DNA of 47,596 nucleotides from JAKSSE01 sp045597645 (GTDB lineage: Bacteria; Bacillota; Clostridia; Lachnospirales; Lachnospiraceae), in the NCBI GenBank assembly GCA_045597645.1, contig JAZLKM010000006.1:1-47596 (forward strand). The letters run 5' to 3'. The position numbers were made by a program, and so were the translations under genes. Position 1 is the stretch's first letter, and each line of letters starts with the position of its first letter. The notes below the pieces were generated by a model. That model saw nothing but the letters and a program-made list of their open reading frames with translations. It was not told the DNA's origin and did no database searches. Positions 16,603 to 23,723 of this stretch are shown in pieces.

Positions 16603-17691
16603 TTACTGCATATCAAGAAGCTGCTGATACAGATCCTCGTAGCCCTTGGTGTTCTCGGTGATAACGTCAGCAACAGCTGCCTGCCACTTAGACTTATCCG
16701 GAACCTCTACTACGTTGCATCCCTCAGCCTTAAGCTGCTCGAGAACCTCGTTCTCCTTGCCTGCTGAGTTAGCCTTGTTCTGAGCCTGTGCATACTTACC
16801 AGCCTCGATGATCCAGCCCTGCTGCTCCTCGGTAAGTGAAGCCCAAGCATCATCAGTGATAACGATCTGGATTGCTCCAAGAGTATGACCATCAAGAATG
16901 ATGTTGTTAGCAACTTCCGGGAAAGCGTTTGACTTGTAGTTTGCGATTGGCTGCTCAGCACCGTCTACAACGCCGGTCTGAAGAGCTGAGTAAAGCTCGC
17001 CGAATGCTACTACTGTTGGAGATGCGCCAAGTGACTCTACAAGACCATTCATAACTGGGTCGTTAGAAACACGAAGCTTCATACCTGCAAGGTCTTCCAT
17101 GTCTGAAATCTCAGCAGCGGTGAAGAAGTGGCGGAAGCCCTCCTCGCCGTAGAACAGACCCTTAACGCCTGAACCATTCTCTGAAGACTCGCTAAGGAAC
17201 TCATTTGCAAGATCTGACTCTGCGAAGTTCCAGAAATGCTCACGGCTTACGAAGGTGTATGGAAGTGAAAGAAGCTTTGACTTCTCACCGCCGTAAGTGG
17301 TAAGTGCGAATGCTGAAATACGTGAAATCTGTACGGTGTTGTTACCAGCGAGCATACCATCAAGTACGTCGTTCTCTGATCCAAGTACACCTGAAGCCTG
17401 AACGTCGATGATGATCTGGCCACCTGAAAGCTCCTCAACCTTGGTCTTGAAGTCAGTTGCCATCATACCAACGATGGTATCAAGCGGGTTAACCTCAGCA
17501 TATACAAGAGTGATAGCGTCTGCTGCTGGAGTGGTCTCTGCAGCTGGAGCCTCAGTTGTAGTTGCCTCAGTGGTGGTTGCTGCGGTGTCAGCTGCTGGTG
17601 CTGCCGGAGCCTCAGCTGCCTCAAGTCCGCAAGCTGAAAGTCCGAGAATCATACCTGCTGTGAGCAGCAAAGAAACGATTTTCTTTTTCAT
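16603..17691 (-). CDS. dctP: TRAP transporter substrate-binding lipoprotein (DctP)
   Basis: 362-residue DctP-family lipoprotein. The signal peptide ends in a lipobox, LSAC at about 18-21, followed by a linker rich in Ala, Thr and Glu (roughly 25-60) that likely spans the wall side of the membrane. The binding domain has LVYAEVNPLDTIVG, MKLRVSNDPVMNGLVESLGASP with the conserved carboxylate-binding Arg, and LYSALQTGVVDGAEQP. The ligand is probably an organic or sugar acid; sugar acids such as uronates would suit the xylan genes elsewhere, but that is inference. It heads the dctPQM operon and has a strong GAGGAGG site. Confidence 0.95.
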   Translation of the reverse strand: MKKKIVSLLLTAGMILGLSACGLEAAEAPAAPAADTAATTTEATTTEAPAAETTPAADAITLVYAEVNPLDTIVGMMATDFKTKVEELSGGQIIIDVQASGVLGSENDVLDGMLAGNNTVQISRISAFALTTYGGEKSKLLSLPYTFVSREHFWNFAESDLANEFLSESSENGSGVKGLFYGEEGFRHFFTAAEISDMEDLAGMKLRVSNDPVMNGLVESLGASPTVVAFGELYSALQTGVVDGAEQPIANYKSNAFPEVANNIILDGHTLGAIQIVITDDAWASLTEEQQGWIIEAGKYAQAQNKANSAGKENEVLEQLKAEGCNVVEVPDKSKWQAAVADVITENTKGYEDLYQQLLDMQ

Positions 17692-17712
17692 TTTTAATTC
17701 CTCCTCATATTG

Positions 17713-17747
17713 AAGACACGAGTGTGTCTTTCTATGTTACAAGACAC
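17713..17747 (-). promoter_or_regulatory. Repeated AAGACAC sites in the dctP leader
   Basis: AAGACAC and GTGTCTT form an inverted repeat around GAGT at 17713-17730, and AAGACAC recurs at 17741-17747 beside a TATACT hexamer (minus, 17748-17753). The layout suggests an operator in the dctP promoter, for example for the YesN-type regulator, but no clear -35 was found. Confidence 0.35.
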
Positions 17748-17851
17748 AGTATAATGACATTATTTTCACAAATAAATCGTAGATTTTTAACATAGATAGC
17801 ATAATTTTGACTAATAAAAAGCTGAAAATTGACTGCTTTTTCGTCAAAACA

Positions 17852-18904
17852 CTAAAGAATCCGTTTAAACTTACAAAAATTGTCGCAGTAAAGCACACTA
17901 TCTGGCTTGCACATCCTATGCACCGACTTGTTCACTTCGTCAAAAGAATCCATCACCTCAACTATAATATCCAGTGTATCCATGGGATAGAGGATTAGGC
18001 ATGGACGTCCCGCCACCTTGTTATAGGCTTCATCGCTAATCTCGTACTTCTCCCTATTTGGGATAAAATTGTCCTGTGCCTTCATTCTGGCGCACTCATA
18101 AACCTCGGTAATGCCTTCACTTTCATTGCTTAAGCATACTCTCATGGTATGGTCACCCTCTGCCTTTGAGTAATACTCCACAAATCCGGCACTTATGATA
18201 CCAGTAGGAATTGCTACCATTCCCACTCCCAGAAATGCCATTATAATCGCTATGAGCTTGCCTATTGTTGTGACGGGATATATGTCCCCATATCCCACTG
18301 TAAGTATGGTCGACACCGACCACCATATACCAGAAAATGCATTGTCAAACACATCTGGCTGCGCTGTATTTTCTATGCTGTACATGCACATCGATGACAT
18401 CAGCATCAGCATCAGTATCATAAATACTGAAGATATCAAGGCATTCTTTTTTGCCTTAATTACATCCACAATTACATTGAACGCGTCATAGTTTGCGCTT
18501 AGCTGGAAAAGTCTAAGTATTCTAACGACCCTCAGCATTCTAAGCACCACTACACCAGTGGTGAATATAACTGGAATAAAATACGAAACTATTGAAAGCA
18601 GATCAATAAGTCCATAGCCTGAGAAAATATATTTCAATACGGCCCTTGGATACTTTTCCTCCTGGAAAAGATAACCTGCAGTCCAGATGCGAAGCAGATA
18701 CTCCACTACAAAAATAATGATTGTGGCAAGCTCTAGGTTGCTGACCACCTTATTGCCCGCCAGGTCCTTAAATGTATGTAAAAATGTAGTAACGATGCTG
18801 GTGATAATCGTAATTGAAATAAAAATGTCAAAAAGTGTGCTGGGCACATCTTCTCTATTTCCAATCTCTATTATGTTGAAAATTCTTTTACGCATCTTTT
18901 CCAT
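17852..18904 (-). CDS. Voltage-gated-type potassium channel
   Basis: 350-residue ion channel of the six-helix type. Helices S1-S3 lie within the first 130 residues, S4 carries regularly spaced arginines (RMLRVVRILRLF), and the pore loop has the K+ selectivity filter TVGYGD between S5 and S6. S6 is followed by a soluble tail of about 110 residues with no recognisable RCK domain. The ATG follows GGTGATAGATT. It shares direction with the esterase and SDR genes upstream without an obvious terminator between. A role in K+ flux or membrane potential is inferred from the family. Confidence 0.9.
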   Translation of the reverse strand: MEKMRKRIFNIIEIGNREDVPSTLFDIFISITIITSIVTTFLHTFKDLAGNKVVSNLELATIIIFVVEYLLRIWTAGYLFQEEKYPRAVLKYIFSGYGLIDLLSIVSYFIPVIFTTGVVVLRMLRVVRILRLFQLSANYDAFNVIVDVIKAKKNALISSVFMILMLMLMSSMCMYSIENTAQPDVFDNAFSGIWWSVSTILTVGYGDIYPVTTIGKLIAIIMAFLGVGMVAIPTGIISAGFVEYYSKAEGDHTMRVCLSNESEGITEVYECARMKAQDNFIPNREKYEISDEAYNKVAGRPCLILYPMDTLDIIVEVMDSFDEVNKSVHRMCKPDSVLYCDNFCKFKRIL

Positions 18905-18929
18905 AATCTATCACCGCACAAAATACGAC

Positions 18930-19766
18930 TTAGTTGCAGGCACCATAACTTCTAAGCATAAAATTATATATTCCACTCTTTATTGCATTTGGATCATGAT
19001 CAGCCTCAGGAACCTCATACCATATATGCTCCTGTCCATTAGCCTTCATTATTGCGTGATAGCTTTTAGGGAACGAACCTACCACGCTGTCCTTTGTTCC
19101 GCAGCATACAAGTAATAGCTTGGGCGCAACAGCCTCGTCATCGATAAGTAGGTCCACGTTTTCCAACTGTCCCGGATGTGTCATTGCCCAATCCTGGCTG
19201 CTCACAAGGCCTGGCGCTGGTGCAATTGCACCTATGTACGCGAAAAGGTCCGGCCTTGAAAATCCGATGAATAATGACTCTCTTCCTCCCATGGAGAATC
19301 CCATTATTCCAGTGTTGTCCCTTCCAGTTAGCACTGGATAATTCGCCTCCATATACGGCATTAAATCATTTACTAAATCATTTATGAAATTGTCGTACGG
19401 TGCGACCTGCGCAGGAGTAAATCCCGGCTTCAAATCAGGATCTCCAGTCGCAAACATATTTGTGCATACCACTATTGTTTTAGTTGCCATGCCGTCCGCC
19501 ATCATATTCCCCAGAAGCGCGGTTAGATGAATATCCGGATTGCCGAGCAATGTATTTTCATCCTCAAATATTCCATGCTGAAGATATAGCACTGGGTATT
19601 TTTCATTTTCATCATACCCTGGAGGAAGGATTACATTCGCGTTTCTGTCGCATTTTGTTGTATTTGAATAATAGGTTATCTTCTCTACATTCTCATACGT
19701 CACATCTTCTCTTCTTTTTTCCAATTCAACAGGACATGTAACTTCCGTAATTATCATTTCACTCAT
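18930..19766 (-). CDS. Cytoplasmic esterase of the esterase D / CE1 type
   Basis: 278-residue alpha/beta hydrolase resembling feruloyl and acetyl-xylan esterases of the CE1 / esterase D fold. The oxyanion region is YPVLYLQHGIFEDE, the nucleophile Ser lies in GIMGFSMGGRES, an acidic residue is in CCGTKDSVVG, and the catalytic His is in VPEADHDPN. No signal peptide is present, so the substrate must be intracellular, such as imported feruloylated or acetylated xylo-oligosaccharides, though an acyl-thioester or drug-like ester is possible. The start has a GAGAGGAAATAACC site. It lies between the channel and the SDR gene. Confidence 0.85.
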   Translation of the reverse strand: MSEMIITEVTCPVELEKRREDVTYENVEKITYYSNTTKCDRNANVILPPGYDENEKYPVLYLQHGIFEDENTLLGNPDIHLTALLGNMMADGMATKTIVVCTNMFATGDPDLKPGFTPAQVAPYDNFINDLVNDLMPYMEANYPVLTGRDNTGIMGFSMGGRESLFIGFSRPDLFAYIGAIAPAPGLVSSQDWAMTHPGQLENVDLLIDDEAVAPKLLLVCCGTKDSVVGSFPKSYHAIMKANGQEHIWYEVPEADHDPNAIKSGIYNFMLRSYGACN

Positions 19767-19818
19767 GGTTATTTCCTCTCTTTGTACTGTCGGCTGCAGA
19801 TGACATTGGGGGCTCTAG

Positions 19819-20538
19819 CTAAAATGGATACTCAACTCCCTCATTGGTGATAAATCTATGACTGGTCTTATCGTATCTTCTTTCTTCAAATAACTTTCTT
19901 AAAATCTCAGCTGCATCATATGAAGAAAGAGGCGCCGGATTATCTTCCTGACCATTAGTTCTAATCCAACCCGGATGAATTGCAAATATATTAACTTTAT
20001 TGTCATCCTTTATATTGTTCCAGATTGTCATCGTTCCCATATTGAGAGCTGCCTTTGCCATGCCATAATCAACGTAAAATTTTCTGTAGCACTTCGAAAT
20101 ACTACCGGCCTCTGATGATATATTAATAATAAGCGACATGTCATCTGTGTTCTCAAGTAAAGGATAAAATTTCTGAATAACCCTAAGTGGTCCGACAGCA
20201 GCAACATCCACCACTTTTGCAACATAATCCAGGTTAAAATCAAAGAATTCTTTCTCAACATCTTCTGAGGTTGTTACTGCATTGTTGATCAATAAATCTA
20301 TTCTTTCATACTTTGCCGAAACTGCTTCATACGCCTTATTTACAGATTCTGTATCTCCAATATCCATTATTACTATTGTCAGATTATCTGGATACTTTGC
20401 TTTTAATGTATTCAACTCTTCAGATTCTTTTCTTACTGTAGCAATTACATTATCACCATTTTCAAGATACCTCAGCACAAAATTAAAGCCTAATGCATAA
20501 TGTCTGCCTGCTCCTGTTACCATTACATTTTTGCTCAT
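19819..20538 (-). CDS. Short-chain dehydrogenase/reductase
   Basis: 239-residue SDR protein. The NAD(P)-binding motif is VTGAGRHYALGFNF, followed by the NNAVT segment (normally NNAG), the catalytic Ser in IINISSEAGS, and Tyr-x-x-x-Lys in YGMAKAALN. The family member and substrate cannot be told. The frame opens 23 codons earlier, but AGGAGG lies seven bases before the ATG at 20538, and the upstream part appears to be the end of another reading frame. The C-terminus IHPGWIRTNG is usual for the family. Confidence 0.9.
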   Translation of the reverse strand: MSKNVMVTGAGRHYALGFNFVLRYLENGDNVIATVRKESEELNTLKAKYPDNLTIVIMDIGDTESVNKAYEAVSAKYERIDLLINNAVTTSEDVEKEFFDFNLDYVAKVVDVAAVGPLRVIQKFYPLLENTDDMSLIINISSEAGSISKCYRKFYVDYGMAKAALNMGTMTIWNNIKDDNKVNIFAIHPGWIRTNGQEDNPAPLSSYDAAEILRKLFEERRYDKTSHRFITNEGVEYPF

Positions 20539-20551
20539 GCGTACCTCCTCA

Positions 20552-20722
20552 TCAATCAAAGTCCAAATACTGTTTTTCCGCTTCAACAAACTCATATTTT
20601 CCCGCAAGAATGTTATCTCGCCATATTACCTTTGAACTATCACCTTTATATAATACTGAATGTGGGCTATCTTTCCTAAATTCTTCCCCCAAGCACGTTA
20701 TATTTCCAATAATTTGAGTTAT
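20552..20722 (-). pseudogene. Possible 3' remnant of a lost gene
   Basis: An open minus frame of 56 codons ends in TGA four bases before the SDR gene's ribosome site. Its residues look protein-like (for example VIWRDNILAGKYEFVEAEKQ) and it has no ATG start; a TAG closes it upstream, next to the tRNA-derived repeats. I do not recognise the family. It may be the C-terminal end of a gene cut when the repeat region formed, or simply leader sequence. Confidence 0.35.
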
Positions 20723-20741
20723 CTATATTGCATTCTATCAC

Positions 20742-20792
20742 AAAAAAAATAGTGTGAATGTAAAATTAATGCTAATTGCAAATTCACACTAT
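20742..20792 (-). terminator. Terminator at the end of the tRNA-derived repeat array
   Basis: On the minus strand ATAGTGTGAAT pairs with ATTCACACTAT around an AT-rich loop of about 22 bases, then a run of eight T follows. It closes the tRNA-derived region. Confidence 0.75.
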
Positions 20793-20801
20793 ATTATAAT
20801 T

Positions 20802-20834
20802 AGCGAGAGGGGGATTCGGGTCTCGCCACTGCGG
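20802..20834 (-). repeat. tRNA-Met-derived repeat, short copy C
   Basis: Read on the minus strand, this copy contains CCCGCAGTG, GGCGAGA, a short bridge and CCCCCTCTCGCTA. Those are the anticodon-arm 3' side, 5' acceptor strand and 3' acceptor strand of the nearby tRNA-Met, so the middle of the tRNA is missing and an acceptor-like stem can still form (GCGAGA/TCTCGC). It lacks the 51-base GC-rich insert seen in copies A and B. Confidence 0.75.
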
Positions 20835-20956
20835 GTACCAGCAGTATGCATGCGAGAGGGGGATTCGGGTCTCGCCTCCGGCTCGGTCGGCGCCAAACAC
20901 GGTCCACCGGCCCGTTGCGCCCTCGTCACTGCGGGTACCAGCAGTATGCATGCGAG
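20827..20956 (-). repeat. Pair of 30-bp direct repeats exactly 100 bp apart
   Basis: An identical 30-base sequence starting CACTGCGGGTACCAGCAG on the plus strand and ending in ATGCATGCGAG occurs at 20827-20856 and 20927-20956. It contains a GCAGT/ACTGC hairpin and resembles the anticodon arm of the tRNA-Met. It joins copy C to copy A and flanks copy A on the other side. Confidence 0.85.
20854..20935 (-). repeat. tRNA-derived repeat copy A with GC-rich insert
   Basis: 82 bases, 80 of them identical to copy B at 21021-21102. The ends match the tRNA-Met T-arm and acceptor strand (plus strand GAGAGGGGGATTCG and CCCTCG-CACTGCGGG), but where the tRNA has AA in the T loop this copy has about 50 GC-rich bases. 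The two differences from copy B break the hairpin and the GGCGCC repeat, so this looks like the more decayed copy. Confidence 0.85.
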
Positions 20957-20978
20957 TTTGAATCTTCCTCGAGATACT

Positions 20979-21007
20979 AAAAAAAGAAACAGGTCCATGA
21001 CCTGTTT
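20979..21007 (-). terminator. Terminator between repeat copies B and A
   Basis: On the minus strand AAACAGGTC pairs perfectly with GACCTGTTT around ATG, then CTTTTTTT follows. It ends transcription of copy B if that copy is transcribed. Confidence 0.85.
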
Positions 21008-21020
21008 GCTTGTCAATAAT

Positions 21021-21102
21021 GAGAGGGGGATTCGGGTCTCGCCTCCGGCTCGGTCGGCGCCAAACACGGTCCACCGGACCGTGGCGCCCTCGTCACTGCG
21101 GG
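21021..21102 (-). repeat. tRNA-derived repeat copy B with intact GC-rich hairpin insert
   Basis: Same unit as copy A. Here the insert forms a perfect ACGGTCC/GGACCGT hairpin flanked by GGCGCC on both sides. Upstream on the minus strand (21103-21135) the sequence AGTGGTTAGAACTC and CATGTTAGTATCCCGC loosely resembles the D arm and anticodon arm of the tRNA-Met, so the unit may descend from a full tRNA copy. A terminator follows. Confidence 0.85.
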
Positions 21103-21142
21103 ATACTAACATGTCTTGAGTTCTAACCACTCTTTCGTTATA

Positions 21143-21180
21143 AAAAAATATAGGAGCCCGCTTGGACTCCTATATTTTTT
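21143..21180 (-). terminator. Terminator of the tRNA-Met gene
   Basis: On the minus strand a long stem (AAAAAATATAGGAG with CTCCTATATTTTTT) immediately follows the tRNA and ends in seven T. It should separate the tRNA from the repeat copies downstream. Confidence 0.9.
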
Positions 21181-21182
21181 AG

Positions 21183-21256
21183 TAGCGAGAGGGGGATTCG
21201 AACCCTCGACACTGCGGGTATGAACCGCATGCTCTAGCCAACTGAGCTATCTCGCC
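21183..21256 (-). tRNA. tRNA-Met (CAT), elongator type
   Basis: 74-base cloverleaf. The acceptor stem is GGCGAGA with TCTCGCT, which keeps the G1-U72 pair seen in elongator tRNA-Met; the D arm is AGCTCAGTTGGCTAGAGC; the anticodon loop TTCATAC gives CAT; the T loop is TTCGAAT. CCA is not encoded. The T stem GAGGG/CCCCC has an A-C mismatch at its second pair, which is unusual. An initiator is unlikely because the anticodon stem lacks the three G-C pairs. A lysidine-modified tRNA-Ile cannot be wholly excluded. Confidence 0.93.
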
Positions 21257-21268
21257 ACAACAAATGGA

Positions 21269-21297
21269 AGTATACTCAATACCATAAGCAAAGTCAA
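21269..21297 (-). promoter_or_regulatory. Promoter of tRNA-Met
   Basis: On the minus strand TTGACT (21292-21297) and TATACT (21269-21274) are 17 bases apart, and the tRNA begins 12 bases past the -10 element. This is close to the housekeeping consensus and fits a strongly expressed tRNA gene. Confidence 0.85.
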
Positions 21298-21330
21298 GGT
21301 ATTTTTAAAAAATAATATATTTCCAAAAAT

Positions 21331-21550
21331 TGTACATTTATCCGCTATTTTTACCTTTATGTACAAAGTAAGTTTACCCTTAACCGTTTATTGTACATAC
21401 TTTCTTCTTTTCCTCATTATTTGCACAATCCAGCCCCTGACTTCGTCTTATTTTGTACATAATCCTTTCTTTCCAGCCTCTTTTGTACAATCCCGCTTCT
21501 CCTTTCACCCAGTTTTGTACACAAGACTTCCTTTTCACTGTATATGTACA
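21331..21550. repeat. Array of eight TGTACA palindromes at 29-32 bp spacing
   Basis: TGTACA occurs at 21331, 21360, 21392, 21454, 21484, 21516 and 21545, with TGCACA at 21422. The steps are 29, 32, 30, 32, 30, 32 and 29 bases, close to three helical turns, so every site would face the same side of the helix. The stretches between are unlike each other but pyrimidine-rich on the plus strand, and most palindromes have TTTT just before them. The array fills the gap between the diacylglycerol-kinase-like gene and the tRNA promoter. There is no gene in this 330-base gap. Confidence 0.85.
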
Positions 21551-21589
21551 AAAATGCGAAAAGAGGGCCTTGATGGCCCTCCTCACAAA

Positions 21590-22441
21590 TTACATTTTCA
21601 CTTTGTAGTTGGTCACGCCAAGTACGGTCTCGCCGTCCACCTGAAGTGCACAGGGCTGATCAAAGGTAACTTCCATCTCATGGCCTTTGAGCACTTCTAC
21701 GTTCTTGGTGTGGGTTACATGCTTGCCCTCAAATATTCCCGGGAAAATGATGAGCGTATGAATCTTGCCTGAACCATATAATAGAACAGTGCTAAGTGTC
21801 CTTCCTTCTCCGGTTCTCTTCTGATCAGGCGATACCATCATACCTCCGCCATAGAAGCGACCATTAAGAGTAGGCGCAAGCCATACCTTCTTGAAGCTTT
21901 TAGTCACACCATCCACTGTGACAGTGGCGTTCTTTGGCTTGAAATGAAATAAAAGGCCTTTGATAGCAATGCCAGCATAGTTGATTGGCTTATCTGATTT
22001 TTTCCTAAGCTCGTCTCCCACCTCACAGCAATATCCATCAATACCATAACCAATGCCATTGATGAAATAATAGCTCTTGCCATTTACTTCGCATACCGGA
22101 AGGTCTTTGATATACTCATTTACTTTGAATATCTCATGCTTATCTGCACCAATAATATCTCTTGAAAAATCATTTCCGGTGCCTGCGGGATAGAAATATA
22201 TATCTCGGTCTATCGGTCTGTTTTTCACCTCATTAACGAAGTGATTTAAAGTTCCATCACCACCACAGATAAGCGGTGCCTTATCAGCAGATACATTATT
22301 TACATAAGTATAAATGTCATCTATCTTTGTGATATCCTCATATTCAAATGAATCATTAGGGTAGGCTGCTGCTATTGCTTTAGCATTATCCTCACCCTTT
22401 TTGTTATCGCTCATACCATTGTAAAGCACCAAGTAATTCAT
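21590..22441 (-). CDS. Diacylglycerol/lipid kinase family protein
   Basis: 283-residue protein of the DagK/YegS lipid kinase family. The nucleotide-binding signature is LICGGDGTLNHFVNE (GGDGT), followed by YPAGTGNDFSRD and a C-terminal beta domain with LQVDGE. It probably phosphorylates diacylglycerol or a related lipid at the membrane. The first residues MNYLVLYNGMSDNKKGEDNAKAI fit the usual N-terminus. The ATG overlaps the stop of the acyltransferase gene upstream (ATGA), so the two are translationally coupled, consistent with a phospholipid recycling role. Confidence 0.92.
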   Translation of the reverse strand: MNYLVLYNGMSDNKKGEDNAKAIAAAYPNDSFEYEDITKIDDIYTYVNNVSADKAPLICGGDGTLNHFVNEVKNRPIDRDIYFYPAGTGNDFSRDIIGADKHEIFKVNEYIKDLPVCEVNGKSYYFINGIGYGIDGYCCEVGDELRKKSDKPINYAGIAIKGLLFHFKPKNATVTVDGVTKSFKKVWLAPTLNGRFYGGGMMVSPDQKRTGEGRTLSTVLLYGSGKIHTLIIFPGIFEGKHVTHTKNVEVLKGHEMEVTFDQPCALQVDGETVLGVTNYKVKM

Positions 22442-23154
22442 CGTAGATTTTCCTCCAATTCCAATCTTATTCTTTCCCCTATTTCCGAAGTCTTCAGTGA
22501 TTTCACCTCATCGGCTGATATCACCTCTAGTACCTCAAGACTAATTTTGGTCCCACGCAGTGGAAAATTATTGTGCACCTGCTCAGTGCCCTTCAGCGCC
22601 ACGACCACAATCGGCGCGTTGGCCATCTGTGCCACCTTAAATATACCATTGTGGAATGGCAGAAGCTTGCAGTCCTTACTCCTGGTTCCTTCAGGATATA
22701 TTCCCACCGAAACCTCATCCGACTTTATGAGCTCGGCCGCAGATATAAGCGTCTTCATTGAGCTTCTAGGATCGCTTCGGTCTATAGACATAAAGCAGCA
22801 TTTCCTTATGATTCTTCCAAACCACGGAATCTTAAAATTCGACTCCTTCGAAAGATAGGCCAGATTGTATTTTCTAAATATCCACCAGGTTACTATCGGA
22901 TCAAAGTTGGACCTATGATTGCCTACAATCAAAAAACGTTGGTTTTGAGGGATTTTCTCCATACCCCTCACGTCGTACTTCAACCTACAGCCAATATTAC
23001 AAATCCAGGTTCCACTGTATAAAAGCCATCTGTAGTACTTGCTATCCCGGCTGTATACTCCATTTTTCGGAACTATCAAAGCGCTAATAGTCATCACCGA
23101 GAGGTACAGCACTACCACTGCCCCTACTGCAGCGAGAATAATCCATACAATCAT
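22438..23154 (-). CDS. 1-acyl-sn-glycerol-3-phosphate acyltransferase (PlsC family)
   Basis: 238-residue acyltransferase. An N-terminal membrane helix (IVWIILAAVGAVVVLYLSVM) is followed by the catalytic NHRSNFDP (HX4D), the substrate motif FMSIDRSDPR, the YPEGTRSK motif and the later PIVVVAL block. It should acylate lysophosphatidic acid to phosphatidic acid at the inner face of the membrane. It is the first gene of a two-gene unit with the lipid kinase and is divergent from the zinc-ribbon gene. Confidence 0.92.
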   Translation of the reverse strand: MIVWIILAAVGAVVVLYLSVMTISALIVPKNGVYSRDSKYYRWLLYSGTWICNIGCRLKYDVRGMEKIPQNQRFLIVGNHRSNFDPIVTWWIFRKYNLAYLSKESNFKIPWFGRIIRKCCFMSIDRSDPRSSMKTLISAAELIKSDEVSVGIYPEGTRSKDCKLLPFHNGIFKVAQMANAPIVVVALKGTEQVHNNFPLRGTKISLEVLEVISADEVKSLKTSEIGERIRLELEENLR

Positions 23155-23315
23155 TTTTCACCAATCTGTGTCGATAAAGACAAAATGTGTTCACATACTT
23201 CGATTAGTATATCAGTTGTGATGCTTTTTTGCGACGAAAAGATGACTTTTTCTTCACATCTCTTCATCGAATATGTGAAACAGGCATCACTCCAATTACA
23301 TCGGAGGATACAGAT

Positions 23316-23711
23316 ATGAGAAACAGATTCGCCCAATTTATGTACGGGCGCTACGGTACAGACAAACTATCACAGCATATTAGCCTTTTGGCGCTTATTC
23401 TATGTATAGGCGATATTTTCCTAAAAACGGGTGTCATGTGGGGAATTGCTCTTGCCCTAATAATATATGTTTATTTCAGGTCTTTCTCCAAGAATATACA
23501 AAAAAGGTACAAGGAGATGTGCTGGTATCAGGCACGCATTGATTGGTTTAGAAATATACCTGTGCGCATAAAAAAGCGCAATGCGCTCCGCAAAACTCAC
23601 CGTGTCTTTAGGTGTAGCAGTTGCAAGCAAAAAGTTAAAGTGCCAAGGGGCAAAGGTAAAATTGAGATCAGATGCCCCAAATGTCGAAACACCTTCATCA
23701 AGAGAACCTAG
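23316..23711 (+). CDS. Membrane protein with C-terminal zinc ribbon
   Basis: 131-residue protein. The N-terminal half has one or two hydrophobic segments (ISLLALILCIGDIFLKTGVM and WGIALALIIYVYF), then a basic stretch, and the C-terminus is a zinc ribbon (CSSCKQKVKVP and IRCPKCRNTF). The frame opens 29 codons earlier, but GGAGG lies before the ATG at 23316. It is the first of three co-directional genes with the DUF5685 and J-domain genes. The function is not known. Confidence 0.8.
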   Translation: MRNRFAQFMYGRYGTDKLSQHISLLALILCIGDIFLKTGVMWGIALALIIYVYFRSFSKNIQKRYKEMCWYQARIDWFRNIPVRIKKRNALRKTHRVFRCSSCKQKVKVPRGKGKIEIRCPKCRNTFIKRT

Positions 23712-23723
23712 CTAGGAGGCCCC

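Noticed and set aside
20854..21102. Copies A and B as functional tRNA genes
   Set aside because: The T loop is interrupted by about 50 bases, the 5' halves are badly degraded and no promoter is seen before them.
20754..21130. Overlapping open frames of 96-121 codons in the tRNA-derived region
   Set aside because: They arise because the GC-rich repeats lack stops; they repeat the same residues, have no ribosome sites and run through terminators.
21331..21550. CRISPR array interpretation of the TGTACA repeats
   Set aside because: The conserved unit is only six bases plus flanking T, too short for a CRISPR repeat, and no cas genes are near.
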